Shown here in pieces: positions 37,117-47,100 of a stretch of DNA of 64,000 nt. The notes under the pieces are model-generated. The model was not told the DNA's origin. It worked only from the letters and a program-made list of their open reading frames with translations, and did no database searches. The position numbers and the translations under genes were made by a program. How positions within the stretch are numbered: the stretch's first letter is position 1; every line of letters begins with the position of its first letter. Where the stretch lies: NCBI GenBank assembly GCA_035496575.1, contig DATJEN010000143.1, positions 1-64,000 on the forward strand, in the 5' to 3' direction. Origin of the DNA: PALSA-1355 sp035496575. Lineage in GTDB: Bacteria; Planctomycetota; Planctomycetia; Pirellulales; PALSA-1355.

Positions 37117-38889
37117 ATGCCATTGATCGTGCAAAAGTTTGGCGGCACCAGCGTCGCTGACAGCCAGAAAATTCTGGCAGCCGCCCGCAAAGCCGTCCGC
37201 GCGCAGCAGGAGGGCAGCCAGGTCGTGATGGTCGTCAGTGCCATGGGCCACAACACCGACCTGTTGATCGACCTGGCCAATCAGATTACCGACCACCCCC
37301 CCGCGCGCGAGATGGACATGCTGCTGTCGACCGGCGAACAAGTGAGCGTGGCGCTGATGGCGATGGCCATCCATTCGCTGGGCCACGAGGCGATCAGCCT
37401 CACCGGCGCTCAGATCGGCATCAAAACCGACAGCACGCATACCAAGGCCCGCATCCAGTCGATCTCCACCGATCGCATGCGGCGGGCGCTGGACGAAGGC
37501 AAGATCGTCATCGCCGCCGGCTTCCAAGGCATCGACGAAGATTTCAACATCACGACCCTGGGCCGCGGGGGCAGCGACACCACGGCGGTGGCGCTGGCCG
37601 CGGTGCTCGAAGCGGACGCCTGCGAGATCTTTACCGACGTGGATGGAGTCTACACGACCGATCCGCGCCTGCTGCCCGAAGCACGCCACATCCCGCGCGT
37701 CAGCTATGACGAGATGCTCGAGCTGGCGAGCTTGGGGGCGGGCGTGATGCACAATCGCTCGATCGAGTTCGCCAAGAAATTCGACGTGCCCATCCACGTG
37801 CGCTCGAGCTTCAGCGACATGCCCGGCACGGTGATCACGGCCGAGCCGGAAGCCGCGGACCAAGCGGTGGGCGGAGCGGCATTGGCAAAGAATGAAGCCC
37901 GGGTGACGATTCTAGGCGTGCCGGACAAACCCGGGACTAGCCTGGCGATCTTTTCAAAAATCGCGGCGCAGGCGGTGTCGGTCGACATGATCGTGCAGAA
38001 CGTGGGGGACGACGGGATCGCCGACGTGTCCTTCACGGTGTTGTCCGACGATTTGCGCGTGACCCTTAAGGCGGCCGAGGAAGCCTCGCGCGAGCTGGGC
38101 GCCGAAGGAGTCGCCCATGATGACCTGGTGGCCAAAATCTCCGTGGTGGGACTGGGAATGGCCAGGCAGACCGGCGTGGCGCGGCGCATGTTTCGCGCGC
38201 TGGCCGAGGCCAACTGCAACATCCTGATGATCACAACCAGCGAAATCAAAATATCGGTGCTGGTTGCCCGCAACGAAGCGGCTTCGGCGCTGCGATCGGT
38301 GCACCAGGCGTTTGGATTGGACCGTCCGCCGGCCGGCGAGCCCGGCCCGCAGCCACAGGCGCGGCGCGGCAAGCGCGACGCGGTGGCGGTGGTGGCGCGC
38401 CTGCAAAAGATGGAAGAGCTGACGATCGATGACATCGAGCTGGACGACACGCAGGCGCGACTGACCATCAGCAGCGTCGCGGACCAACCCGGCATTGCGG
38501 CGGCCGTGTTCGAAGCCGTCGCCGACGGCGGTATCTTCGTCGACATGATCGTGCAGAGCTATGGGCGCGAAGGCAAAGCCAAGCTCAGCTTCACGGTCCC
38601 GCAGCAGCAATATAGAGCCTGCCACGATTTGCTGACGGGACTCGTCGATCGGCTGCATTGCGGGCCGATCTCGGGCAGCCCGCGGGTCGCCAAGTTGTCG
38701 GTCTCCGGGATTGGGCTGCGCAGCCACACGCAGGTCGCCATTCGCACCTTCCGTTGCCTGGCCGAGTCGGGTATCAACGTCGACATGATCAGCACCAGCG
38801 AAGTGCGCGTGAATGTCGTCGTCGACGGCGCGCACGGCAAGCGCGCTTTGACGTGCTTGCAGAAGGTGTTCGCCGACGCTCGGCAATAA
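37117..38889 (+). CDS. lysC: aspartate kinase with four ACT domains
   Basis: First committed step of the aspartate family: aspartate to aspartyl phosphate. The protein has 590 residues, well above the common 400-450. The kinase domain starts IVQKFGGTSVADSQKI and contains GRGGSDTTAVALA and DVDGVYTTDPR. The C-terminal half has two pairs of ACT-like regions (first pair about residues 260-410, second about 435-590), each with the VSVDMIVQN/IFVDMIVQS and NVDMISTSEVRV type. Cyanobacterial enzymes have a similar four-ACT layout. GAGG at 37101-37104 precedes the ATG. Confidence 0.93.
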   Translation: MPLIVQKFGGTSVADSQKILAAARKAVRAQQEGSQVVMVVSAMGHNTDLLIDLANQITDHPPAREMDMLLSTGEQVSVALMAMAIHSLGHEAISLTGAQIGIKTDSTHTKARIQSISTDRMRRALDEGKIVIAAGFQGIDEDFNITTLGRGGSDTTAVALAAVLEADACEIFTDVDGVYTTDPRLLPEARHIPRVSYDEMLELASLGAGVMHNRSIEFAKKFDVPIHVRSSFSDMPGTVITAEPEAADQAVGGAALAKNEARVTILGVPDKPGTSLAIFSKIAAQAVSVDMIVQNVGDDGIADVSFTVLSDDLRVTLKAAEEASRELGAEGVAHDDLVAKISVVGLGMARQTGVARRMFRALAEANCNILMITTSEIKISVLVARNEAASALRSVHQAFGLDRPPAGEPGPQPQARRGKRDAVAVVARLQKMEELTIDDIELDDTQARLTISSVADQPGIAAAVFEAVADGGIFVDMIVQSYGREGKAKLSFTVPQQQYRACHDLLTGLVDRLHCGPISGSPRVAKLSVSGIGLRSHTQVAIRTFRCLAESGINVDMISTSEVRVNVVVDGAHGKRALTCLQKVFADARQ

Positions 38890-38897
38890 GGTCGAAC

Positions 38898-40208
38898 CTA
38901 GTCCGGCTTACTCCGCGGCAGCGGGACGTCGCGGAAGACGAGCTCCACCTCGCGCCGAGCTCGCAAACGCGGATAGTGCAGCCGAATGGAAGCCGGCGCA
39001 CTGTCGTGCGACTCGCCCAGGAACGTCAGTTTGAGCTGCACCCCGCGATCGGTCAGCGCATAGGCTTGCCCCTGGGCACGAAAGGGGTGGCCGGCGGCAT
39101 CGATCAATTCGGCTTCGTATTCCTGGAACAAAATCTCGTGCGGCTCGGGCAAGGCCATATCGCGAATGACGGTCAAGTTCAGCAGGTACTTGGACGGTGA
39201 TTGCCGTTCCAGCGAATCGACGCGGACCGCGAGGTCGTCCTGAGCGTACGTGCGGCCGGGTACGGGTGTTTCAATCGCCAGGGTGGTCGGCTTTCCCACG
39301 GCCACCAGGCTCCACTTGATCGCGAGCACGTCGAGCGATTCGGCGGTGACGCTGATCGGATTGAGTTTCAAAGTTGCCGTGAACTGCCGCAGACCCTTGG
39401 TCGTCGCATTCCAAGCATTGCCGCCCGGCTGAGCCGACGACACGCGCACGCCATGGTTCGTCACCGCTTCGACAAGCTCCGGCTGCACGCAATAACCAAC
39501 CAGCCGGAAGCGGTCCTCCCAGGTCAGTTGCAAGCCAAATTGAAAACTGTGGGCCAGCTCGGCCTTGCCGTCTTCGTACGAAAGGTCCTCCACGAACAGT
39601 CGCCGGGCCGACGTGATTTGCGCCCGCAAGGGTCCGCCATAGGCGCGCGGAAACTCACCGGGCTCGCCCGCACTCGCCACGACACCGGGAGTATGCATGT
39701 CGTAATGCGGACGCACGCGATTGACACTTCGGCTGCACACGTCGTCGATGGCTTCCCAGTAGGTCCAGCCGCGATACTCCACGTCGAGCGGTTTATCGGA
39801 AAAATTGCCGTACGGATCACCAACGTGGACGTGATTGCCGGCTTGATTGGCAAGCGCCAGCAGGATCTTCGAGGCCGGCTCGCCGCGCGAGACCAGATCG
39901 ACGCGGCCAGGCGACCAGATCTCTTCGAGCTCGATGCGTTCGAGCAATCGCGAAGCCCGCAGCCGCACCTCGACGTCCGAACTCTCGAGTGCTTGCTCCA
40001 GCTCCGCGCGCGTCTCGTTGCCCAATCGCAGCAACTGGTCTTCAGCCGCCTGGCGCTCGACAAAACTGCCGGAACCCAAGTCGCGCACCAGCCGGGCCAC
40101 GCGCAGCTCGCCGCGCGCAGGCTCCTCGCCATGAGCCAAGGAACCTAGCACAAGTGACAGGAGAGTTAAGATCAGCGAACGACTAGCGGACGTAAATTTC
40201 CCATCCAT
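38898..40208 (-). CDS. exported protein of unknown function with HEAT-like N-terminus
   Basis: A 436-residue protein with a signal peptide (LILTLLSLVLGSLAHG). Residues about 35-85 form helical repeats of HEAT/armadillo flavour (AEDQLLRLGNETRAELEQAL, DVEVRLRASRLLERI). The rest is beta-rich with no domain I recognise. GGAGG (40217-40221) 8 bases before the ATG supports the start at 40208; the open frame to 40367 has no such signal. It converges on lysC with an 8-base gap. Confidence 0.7.
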   Translation of the reverse strand: MDGKFTSASRSLILTLLSLVLGSLAHGEEPARGELRVARLVRDLGSGSFVERQAAEDQLLRLGNETRAELEQALESSDVEVRLRASRLLERIELEEIWSPGRVDLVSRGEPASKILLALANQAGNHVHVGDPYGNFSDKPLDVEYRGWTYWEAIDDVCSRSVNRVRPHYDMHTPGVVASAGEPGEFPRAYGGPLRAQITSARRLFVEDLSYEDGKAELAHSFQFGLQLTWEDRFRLVGYCVQPELVEAVTNHGVRVSSAQPGGNAWNATTKGLRQFTATLKLNPISVTAESLDVLAIKWSLVAVGKPTTLAIETPVPGRTYAQDDLAVRVDSLERQSPSKYLLNLTVIRDMALPEPHEILFQEYEAELIDAAGHPFRAQGQAYALTDRGVQLKLTFLGESHDSAPASIRLHYPRLRARREVELVFRDVPLPRSKPD

Positions 40209-40395
40209 GGTGACGTCCTCCGCGGCAGGTGGCGAAACGCCTGGTTCGGGCTTCTTGCCTCGAAGGCGTCTCGCTGCGCACGATCGTAATCGGCGTGGTA
40301 TCCTGGCCAGGCATGTGGCCTGACTTCGCCAGCGCAAGCGGTTGCCGCGCGGCGAAAAGCGAGGCAAACGTTAAAGAAGTCCGCTAGCTGGGTCA

Positions 40396-41394
40396 ATGTC
40401 GGCCTGGGAGCCAAGCACGTTGGGAACGAACGAAACTCGGCCACAGCTCGAATGTTTGAGCGTGGGAATCCTGGTCGCGGATCACTTGTGCGAGCCGATC
40501 CCCAGGGTGCCGGCCGCCGGAGAGCTCATCCTCTGCCCGAAGCTATCACTTTCGATTGGCGGCTGCGCCGCCAACGTTGCGATCGATTTAGCACGTTTGG
40601 GGGTGCGCGTAGGAGCGGTCGGATGCGTCGGACGAGATTCGTTCGGGCGGTTCATCGTCGATACGCTCAGCTCTGCCGACGTCGATGTCTCTAGCGTGCG
40701 GGCCATCGAAGACGCGGAGACGTCGGGCACGCTGATCATCAATGTCGAAGGCGAGGATCGTCGCTTCATTCACTCGCCCGGCGCCAATGCTCGCCTGCGC
40801 GCGGCCGACATTCCGCTCGACCTCGTTCAGAAGGCGAAGGTTCTGTACGTGGGTGGCTACCACCTGATGCCCGAGCTGGAGGGGGAGCCGCTGGCGTCGT
40901 TATTCCGCCAGGCGCGTGCCTGGGGAGTGAAGACCGTGCTCGACATTGTGATGCCCCCTTCGGCCGAGAGCTGGGAACCGCTGGCGGGCGTGCTCAGGGA
41001 GACCGACGTGTTTCTGCCGAACCAGGACGAGGCCGCCATGCTGACCGGCCTGGACGACCCTATCGAACAGGCCGGGCAGTTGGCCCAGAGCGTCGCGGGC
41101 GCGGTGGCTATCACGTGTGGCGAGAAGGGCATCGTGGTCGTATCCGGTGATCAACGCCTGCGAGCCGCGGCGCACAAGGTGGAGTATCGCGGCGGCACGG
41201 GCGCGGGCGATGCCTTCGATGCCGGATTCATCGCGGGCATGCTGCAGGGGAAAGAGCTGCCCGATTGTCTGCGCTGGGCCAGCGCCGTTGGGGCTAGTTG
41301 CGTCCGCTCGATAAGCGCCACGGATGCCGTCTTCACTCGCTCCGAAGCCATGGAATTCATGCGCGCCAACAAGCTGGAAATCAGCTCGTTCTAA
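40396..41394 (+). CDS. PfkB-family carbohydrate kinase
   Basis: A 332-residue ribokinase-type sugar or nucleoside kinase. The N-terminal PfkB pattern is in LSIGGCAANVAIDLARLG, and the C-terminal one is GGTGAGDAFDAGFIAGML with the catalytic Asp in GAGDAF (near residue 271). The substrate cannot be assigned from sequence alone. It is flanked by unrelated genes, so context does not help. Confidence 0.9.
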   Translation: MSAWEPSTLGTNETRPQLECLSVGILVADHLCEPIPRVPAAGELILCPKLSLSIGGCAANVAIDLARLGVRVGAVGCVGRDSFGRFIVDTLSSADVDVSSVRAIEDAETSGTLIINVEGEDRRFIHSPGANARLRAADIPLDLVQKAKVLYVGGYHLMPELEGEPLASLFRQARAWGVKTVLDIVMPPSAESWEPLAGVLRETDVFLPNQDEAAMLTGLDDPIEQAGQLAQSVAGAVAITCGEKGIVVVSGDQRLRAAAHKVEYRGGTGAGDAFDAGFIAGMLQGKELPDCLRWASAVGASCVRSISATDAVFTRSEAMEFMRANKLEISSF

Positions 41395-41605
41395 AAGCGG
41401 ATCGAGCAGGTCGTGCCGCTTATACGGCATTTGACAATCGGCTTCCGAAATTCCGGTTTGACAACTCTCGAAGAGCGCGCCTCGCGGGCGTTTGAGCCTC
41501 CCGCAACGGGCCAAAGCGTGGCTTATGCTTGCCCGGAGACTCACTCCGGGGGCGGCGAACTGGCGCCTATCTGGATTTTGTCGGACACGCGTGGGAGACA
41601 TACTC

Positions 41606-42100
41606 GTGATTTCGCGCAAACGCCTGCTGATCGATCACAAGCTGCAACGAGCCATCTTGATTCGCAGCGCGATTTACTGGATTGCATGCCTGGTTGTTGC
41701 GAGCCTGATATTGGTGGCTTGGGATGCGTTCGAAGACCCCGGCCGCCCGGTCGTGGATTACTTTCGCTTGGACCGGCTGTGGGCGAACCATCAGATGGTG
41801 CTGGTTGGCGCCGTGCTCATGCTGCCCTTCGTCCTGTTCGACGTGCTGCAAATCACGAATCGAGTTGCCGGTCCGATTTATCGCCTGCGGGCTTCGATCC
41901 GAGCTCTTGCGGCCGGCGAGCACGTGCAGCCGATTCAGTTTCGCGGGTCCGACTTTTGGCACGAAGTGGGGCAGGAATTCAATCAACTGATCGCGTATGC
42001 CGAGCGGCTGAAAGCGGAGCAGCCTGAGGAGGAGCCGGAGGAGACACTCGAGTTTGAACGCGTCGGGGATAGCACATTTGAGCTGCTGCACCGGCGCTAA
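41606..42100 (+). CDS. membrane protein with HAMP-like segment
   Basis: A 164-residue protein with two helices, AIYWIACLVVASLILVAW and MVLVGAVLMLPFVLFDVLQI. A HAMP-like stretch follows (NRVAGPIYRLRASIRALAAG), then a coiled, acidic C-terminus rich in Glu. Without a kinase or methyl-accepting domain it is an orphan HAMP protein; a signalling or scaffold role is guesswork. The GTG start at 41606 has GGGAG (41593-41597) at 8 bases; a longer frame begins at 41492 but lacks this site. Confidence 0.65.
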   Translation: MISRKRLLIDHKLQRAILIRSAIYWIACLVVASLILVAWDAFEDPGRPVVDYFRLDRLWANHQMVLVGAVLMLPFVLFDVLQITNRVAGPIYRLRASIRALAAGEHVQPIQFRGSDFWHEVGQEFNQLIAYAERLKAEQPEEEPEETLEFERVGDSTFELLHRR

Positions 42101-42133
42101 AATCGGCCTCGGTCGAGCTAGCCGCTCGGAAGG

Positions 42134-42162
42134 TTGACAGCCGTAAATTGGCGGCTTATGCT
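42134..42162 (+). promoter_or_regulatory. sigma-70-type promoter of the cimA leader
   Basis: TTGACA (42134-42139) is a perfect -35. TATGCT (42157-42162) follows after exactly 17 bp, placing the start near 42169, about 33 bases before the leader ORF and 236 before cimA. Confidence 0.65.
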
Positions 42163-42201
42163 GCGAAAACAATAAGAATCTGTCGCTCGGGACCACCACC
42201 C

Positions 42202-42282
42202 ATGTTCGTTCGCTCCATCTGGTCAAAGAACGTCGCCGCGATTGCGGTCGGCATCGTGATTATTAGGAAGGAGCGGCCGTAG
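42202..42282 (+). CDS. 26-residue Ile/Val-rich leader peptide of cimA
   Basis: A 26-codon frame (ATG 42202, TAG 42280-42282) with five Ile and four Val codons; the core reads VAAIAVGIVII at residues 11-21. It lies between a strong promoter and a terminator hairpin in front of cimA, whose pathway ends in isoleucine. The arrangement matches leader peptides of ribosome-mediated attenuators such as ilv leaders. There is no clear ribosome site, which is not unusual in this genome. A chance short ORF or a membrane peptide remains possible. Confidence 0.6.
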   Translation: MFVRSIWSKNVAAIAVGIVIIRKERP

Positions 42283-42324
42283 GGGCGACTCGGTTTCGAC
42301 CGTTTGACACGCAGCCCTGAGGCC
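42275..42324 (+). promoter_or_regulatory. predicted antiterminator pairing in cimA leader
   Basis: GGCCGTAGGG (42275-42284) can pair with CCCTGAGGCC (42315-42324): nine pairs, one of them G-U, with a single G-A mismatch. The upstream strand covers the leader stop codon, so a ribosome that finishes the leader would block it, while one stalled on the Ile/Val codons would mostly leave it free. The downstream strand is the 5' arm of the terminator, so the two structures exclude each other. Confidence 0.5.
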
Positions 42325-42355
42325 TGAAATCGGCCGCAGGGCTTGTTTCGTTTCT
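42313..42355 (+). terminator. attenuator terminator upstream of cimA
   Basis: AGCCCTG-A-GGCC (42313-42324) pairs with GGCC-G-CAGGGCT (42332-42343): eleven pairs, one mismatch, 7-base loop. The T-rich stretch TTGTTTCGTTTCT follows at 42343-42355. It ends about 50 bases before the cimA start. Confidence 0.65.
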
Positions 42356-42404
42356 GGACCTACAATCTCGCGCAAAATCTTCAATCAACACACGAAAGCC
42401 AGTC

Positions 42405-44012
42405 ATGCGTCGCATCCAGATCTACGACACCACGCTCCGCGATGGCAGTCAAGGCGAAGGGGTTAACTTCTCGCTGCAGGACAAGCTGCTCATCACCGAG
42501 CGGCTCGATAGCCTGGGCTTCGACTTCGTGGAAGGTGGGTTTCCGGCTTCCAACGAAAAAGACGCGCAGTACTTTCAGCGGGCCGCCGGCATGAAGCTCG
42601 CTTATGCAAAAGTCTGCGCCTTCGGCATGACACGCCGCCGCGGCACGCGCGTCGAGGAAGACCCGGGCATTCGCGCCTTGCTGAACGCGGGAACCGAGGT
42701 GATCACGCTGGTCGGCAAAACCTCGAGCTTTCACGTGACCGAAGTGCTGCGCGTTTCGCTGGAAGAGAACCTGGCGATGATCGCCGACAGCGTGCGGCAC
42801 CTAAGCGAAGCGGGCCGCAAGGTCATCTACGATGCCGAGCATTTCTTCGACGGCTGGAAGCTCAATCCCGAATATGCGCTATCGACTGTTCGCGCCGCCG
42901 CCCAGGCCGGAGCGATCATGGTCGTGATGTGTGACACCAATGGCGGGACGATGCCCGAGGAAATCGCCGCCCTGACGCGCGAGGCGATCGCCGGGCTGGA
43001 CGTGCCGGTCGGCATCCATTGTCACAACGATTGCGAGTTGGCGGTGGCCAATTCGTTGGCCTCGCTCGACGCCGGCGCTGTGCAAGTGCAGGGCACGATC
43101 AATGGATTGGGCGAACGCTGCGGCAACGCCGACCTGATTTCGATCATCGCCAACCTGGCCGTCAAGAAGCAGGGCTACAGCGTGCTCGAACCATCGGCCA
43201 TCGAGCACCTCACGGAGCTTTCGCGCTTTGTGTACGAGACCGCCAACTTTCGGCTACCGGCCAACCAACCGTTCGTCGGCCAAAGCGCTTTTGCGCACAA
43301 GGGCGGCATGCACGTGCACGCCGTCGAGCGGGCTTCGGCAAGCTACGAGCATATCGATCCCTCGCTCGTGGGCAACGAGCGCCGCGTGCTCGTTAGCGAG
43401 CTATCAGGCCGCTCAAATATCAAAGCGGCCCTGAGCGGGCACGATATCGCCCAAGACCCAGGCATGATGGACAAGATCCTGGCCCGCGTGGTCGAGCTGG
43501 AGAACCAGGGCTATCAATTCGAGGCGGCCCAGGGCTCGTTCGACCTGCTGGTGCGAAAATCGACCGCCAGCTACCGCCCTCATTTTGAACGACTCCATTT
43601 CCGCGTGAACGTCGAAACCGACTCCGCCGGCAACGTGGTGACCGAAGCCACCGTCAAGCTGCGAGTCGATGGCGTGATCCGGCACGAAGTCGCCGAGGGG
43701 GATGGCCCCGTCAACGCCCTGGATGCCGCCCTACGCAAGGCGTTGGCCGCGCATTTTCCGAACCTCGAGGAAATGCAGCTTGTCGATTACAAGGTGCGCG
43801 TCATCAATTCCGAGGCCGGCACGGCGGCGGGCGTGCGCGTGGTCATCGAAAGCCGCGATCAAAATGAGGTGTGGGGCACCGTGGGCGTAAGCGAAAACAT
43901 CATCGAGGCCAGTTGGATTGCGCTGGTCGACAGCTTCGAATACAAGCTGTACAAGGATGAGGACGCGGCGACAGCACCGCTGAAAACCACCCCCGTCTCG
44001 GTCGGCACCTGA
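42405..44012 (+). CDS. cimA: citramalate synthase
   Basis: Condenses pyruvate and acetyl-CoA to citramalate, giving 2-ketobutyrate for isoleucine without threonine deaminase. The protein has 535 residues. The HMGL-like catalytic domain has YDTTLRDGSQGEGVNFS, the metal-binding HCHNDCELAVANSL and NGLGERCGNADL. A C-terminal LeuA-type regulatory domain (about residues 390-520) includes EATVKLRVDG and GPVNALDAALRKAL. The GSQGEGVNFS form and the length fit the CimA subfamily better than 2-isopropylmalate synthase. It is preceded by the predicted attenuator. Confidence 0.9.
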   Translation: MRRIQIYDTTLRDGSQGEGVNFSLQDKLLITERLDSLGFDFVEGGFPASNEKDAQYFQRAAGMKLAYAKVCAFGMTRRRGTRVEEDPGIRALLNAGTEVITLVGKTSSFHVTEVLRVSLEENLAMIADSVRHLSEAGRKVIYDAEHFFDGWKLNPEYALSTVRAAAQAGAIMVVMCDTNGGTMPEEIAALTREAIAGLDVPVGIHCHNDCELAVANSLASLDAGAVQVQGTINGLGERCGNADLISIIANLAVKKQGYSVLEPSAIEHLTELSRFVYETANFRLPANQPFVGQSAFAHKGGMHVHAVERASASYEHIDPSLVGNERRVLVSELSGRSNIKAALSGHDIAQDPGMMDKILARVVELENQGYQFEAAQGSFDLLVRKSTASYRPHFERLHFRVNVETDSAGNVVTEATVKLRVDGVIRHEVAEGDGPVNALDAALRKALAAHFPNLEEMQLVDYKVRVINSEAGTAAGVRVVIESRDQNEVWGTVGVSENIIEASWIALVDSFEYKLYKDEDAATAPLKTTPVSVGT

Positions 44013-44123
44013 AAGTCTCGCCGCGAAGAATCGCCTGGATGAGGGACTCGATTCGCAGCTAGAATTCGCCGCGACCACCAGGCATTCCCACGGACTTCCG
44101 CCCCGAAGGACAAACGACCGGCC

Positions 44124-47100
44124 ATGGCAACCGAACTGGCAGCTCACGAGCTGCCCAAGCAATACGACCACAGCCAAGCGCAATCGCGCTGGTATCCCTT
44201 CTGGCTCGAGCGCGGCTATTTCCACAGCGAGCCCGATCCCGATCGTCAGCCGTACACGATCGTGATCCCCCCGCCCAACGTGACCGGCGCTTTGCACCTG
44301 GGGCATGCTCTCAATAACTCGCTGCAAGATATTCTGATCCGCTGGCGGCGCATGCAGGGCTATAACGCCCTGTGGATGCCGGGAACCGACCACGCCGGCA
44401 TCGCCACACAGGCCGTTGTCGAGCGTCGCCTGCTGGAGGAAGAAAAAAAAACCCGCCACGATCTTGGCCGCGCGGCGCTGGTCGAGCGGATTTGGCGCTG
44501 GAAAGACGAATACGAGACGCGCATTCTGAGCCAGCTTCAACAGCTTGGCTGTAGTTGCGACTGGCAGCGCACGCGGTTTACGCTCGACCCGCAATGCGTG
44601 CGCGCCGTGCGGCACACCTTTTTCGGAATGTTCAAATCCGGCCTGATCTATCGCGGCACCCGGTTAGTCAATTGGGACACCCTGTTGCAAACGGCCGTGA
44701 GCGACGACGAAGTGACTCACGAAACCGTGGCCGGGCACTTCTGGCACCTGCGCTACCCGGTCATCGATCCCAAGCCGGGCGAGCCCGCATTTGTTTCCAT
44801 CGCCACCACGCGGCCGGAAACGATGCTAGGCGACACGGCCGTCGCGGTGCATCCCGATCCCGAGCAGGCCCTGGCTGCCGCCGAACGCGCGCTGGGCGAG
44901 AAGCTCGCCAGCGCTTCCGAAAAGGAGCGCGCCGGCCTGGAGCGCGAGCTCCAGCAGCTTGTCGAGCGCCGCCGCGCGTTGTTACCCCATTTGATTCAAT
45001 TGCGCGACATGGCGCTCGCCGGCCGCAAGGTGCGCCTGCCGCTCGTGAATCGCGAGATCCCGCTCGTCGCCGACGTATGGGCCAAGCCCGAACTGGGCAG
45101 TGGTTGCGTGAAAATCACGCCTGCCCACGACCCGAACGACTATGAAGTCGCCAGGCGTCAGCAGTTGCCAATGATCAATATTCTCAATCCCGACGGCACG
45201 CTGAATGAGAACGCGGGACCGTACGCAGCTTTGCGCATTGCCAAGGCGCGCGAGCGTGTGGTTGCGGACCTCGAAGCGCAAGGGTTAGTCGAGAGCGTGG
45301 AAGACCGCGAGATCGAGCTGGCTCATTCCGACCGCTCGAAGACGCCCATCGAACCGTATCTGGCCGACCAATGGTTCGTGAAGATGGAGGACCTCTCGCA
45401 ATCGGCGATGGATGCCGTGACCGATGGCCGCGTCAAGATCGTGCCAGGCCGCTACGCGCGCGGGTATCTGGATTGGTTGTCCGAGAAGCGTGACTGGCCG
45501 GTGAGCCGACAACTGTGGTGGGGACACCGGATTCCGATCTGGTACGCACCCACCGCCAGCGAGGCCGACCTGAAACGTGCTTTCGCCGGACGCGCGGACG
45601 TGGTGTGGCGCCGCGATGACGAGAACGAAGGCTGGTTGATCTGCGCCCAGGAAGTCGACCTGTCGGAAGACGCGATACCAGGCCATAAGATCGAACAAGA
45701 AGTCGACGTGCTCGACACCTGGTTCAGCTCGGCGCTGTGGCCGCACTCGACGCTTGGCTGGCCCGAGCAAACACCCGAGCTCCAGTACTACTATCCGACC
45801 AGCACGCTAGTGACCAATCGCGACATCATGACACTGTGGGTCGCGCGGATGGTGCTCACCGGGCTGTTCAACGTAGGCGACGTGCCTTTCCGCGAAGTGT
45901 ATATCCATCCCAAGATTCTCGACGGCTACGGCGAAGGCATGTCGAAGTCGAAGGGCAATGGCGTCGATCCGCTCGACGTAATCGAGAGCGTGGGCGCGGA
46001 CTCGTTGCGGTTCAGCCTGGCGTATCTGACCACCGAAACGCAAGACGTGCGGATGCCGGTCGAGTTCGAGTGCCCGCACTGCCACGCGCATATCGAGCAA
46101 ACGAAGAAGAATCGCGTGCTGCCGCGCATCGAGTGCAAGAAATGCGGACAGCCGTTCTCGACCCAATGGGCAACCAGGCCCGAGGACTTGGCGCTGGCGC
46201 GGGGAGCGGTGGTCAGCGAGCGGTTCGAGCTGGGGCGCAATTTCTGCAACAAGCTGTGGAATGCCGCGCGGTTTGCGATCATGAACCTGGAGGGCTACTC
46301 GCCTGGACTGGTCGTCCCGGATGAGCTGGCCATCGAAGATCGCTGGATGTTGAGCCGGCTGACCACGGTCACGACGCAATGCACCGCCGCGCTCGAAGAG
46401 TATCGTTTTGGCGACGCTGCGCGCGTACTGTACGACTTCGCTTGGAACGAGTTCTGCAGCTTTTACCTGGAGATGGCCAAGCCCCGGCTGCAGGATCCTG
46501 CCAGCCGTGCGAACGCGCAGCGGATTCTGGCCGGAGCGCTCGACGTGCTGCTGCGGCTATTGCATCCCATGATTCCGTTTCTGACGGAGGAAGTGTGGCA
46601 GCGATTGGGACAGCTTGCGCCGACGCGCGGCATCGACGAGCTGGAGCCGGCCGCCGAGAGCATCATGATCGCTCCCTGGCCGGAAGCCGATGAGGCGCGC
46701 GCCGACGAGGAAATCGAATCGCGGTTTGCGCGTTTTCAGGAGCTGCTGGCCGGCTTGCGCGAAGTCCGCAGCCGCCAAAACATTCCACCCCGCACGCCCA
46801 TACGCTTCAGCGTTCGCAGCGTTGACGCAACGCGAGACTTGCTGGCTCCCTTGACACCCTACTTCGACGCCATGGCCGGCGCCCACGCCACCGCCTGGGG
46901 TCCGCAGGTCGCTGCACCACCGGCAGCCGCGAGTTTTGTGGCGGCGGGCGCAGAGGTGTTCGTCGATCTGGCAGGCCACATCGACTTGGAAGCCGAAGTC
47001 GCCCGCAAGAAGAAAGAGCTCGAGCGGCTCGCAAGCGCCATCGCGGGCAAACAACGACAACTGGCGAACGAGAACTTCGTGTCGCGAGCGCCCGCCGCGG

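Noticed and set aside
42281..42305. Resemblance of AGGGGCGACTCGGTTTCGAC to the 5' end of tmRNA
   Set aside because: A tmRNA of about 350 nt would run into cimA at 42405, and I see no tag reading frame or matching tRNA-like 3' end. The stretch is better explained as the spacer of the cimA leader; a decayed fragment cannot be excluded.
44036..44065. Possible valS promoter (TAGAAT at 44060-44065)
   Set aside because: The -10 is good, but the best -35 at a suitable distance matches only about half of the consensus, and read-through from cimA is equally likely.
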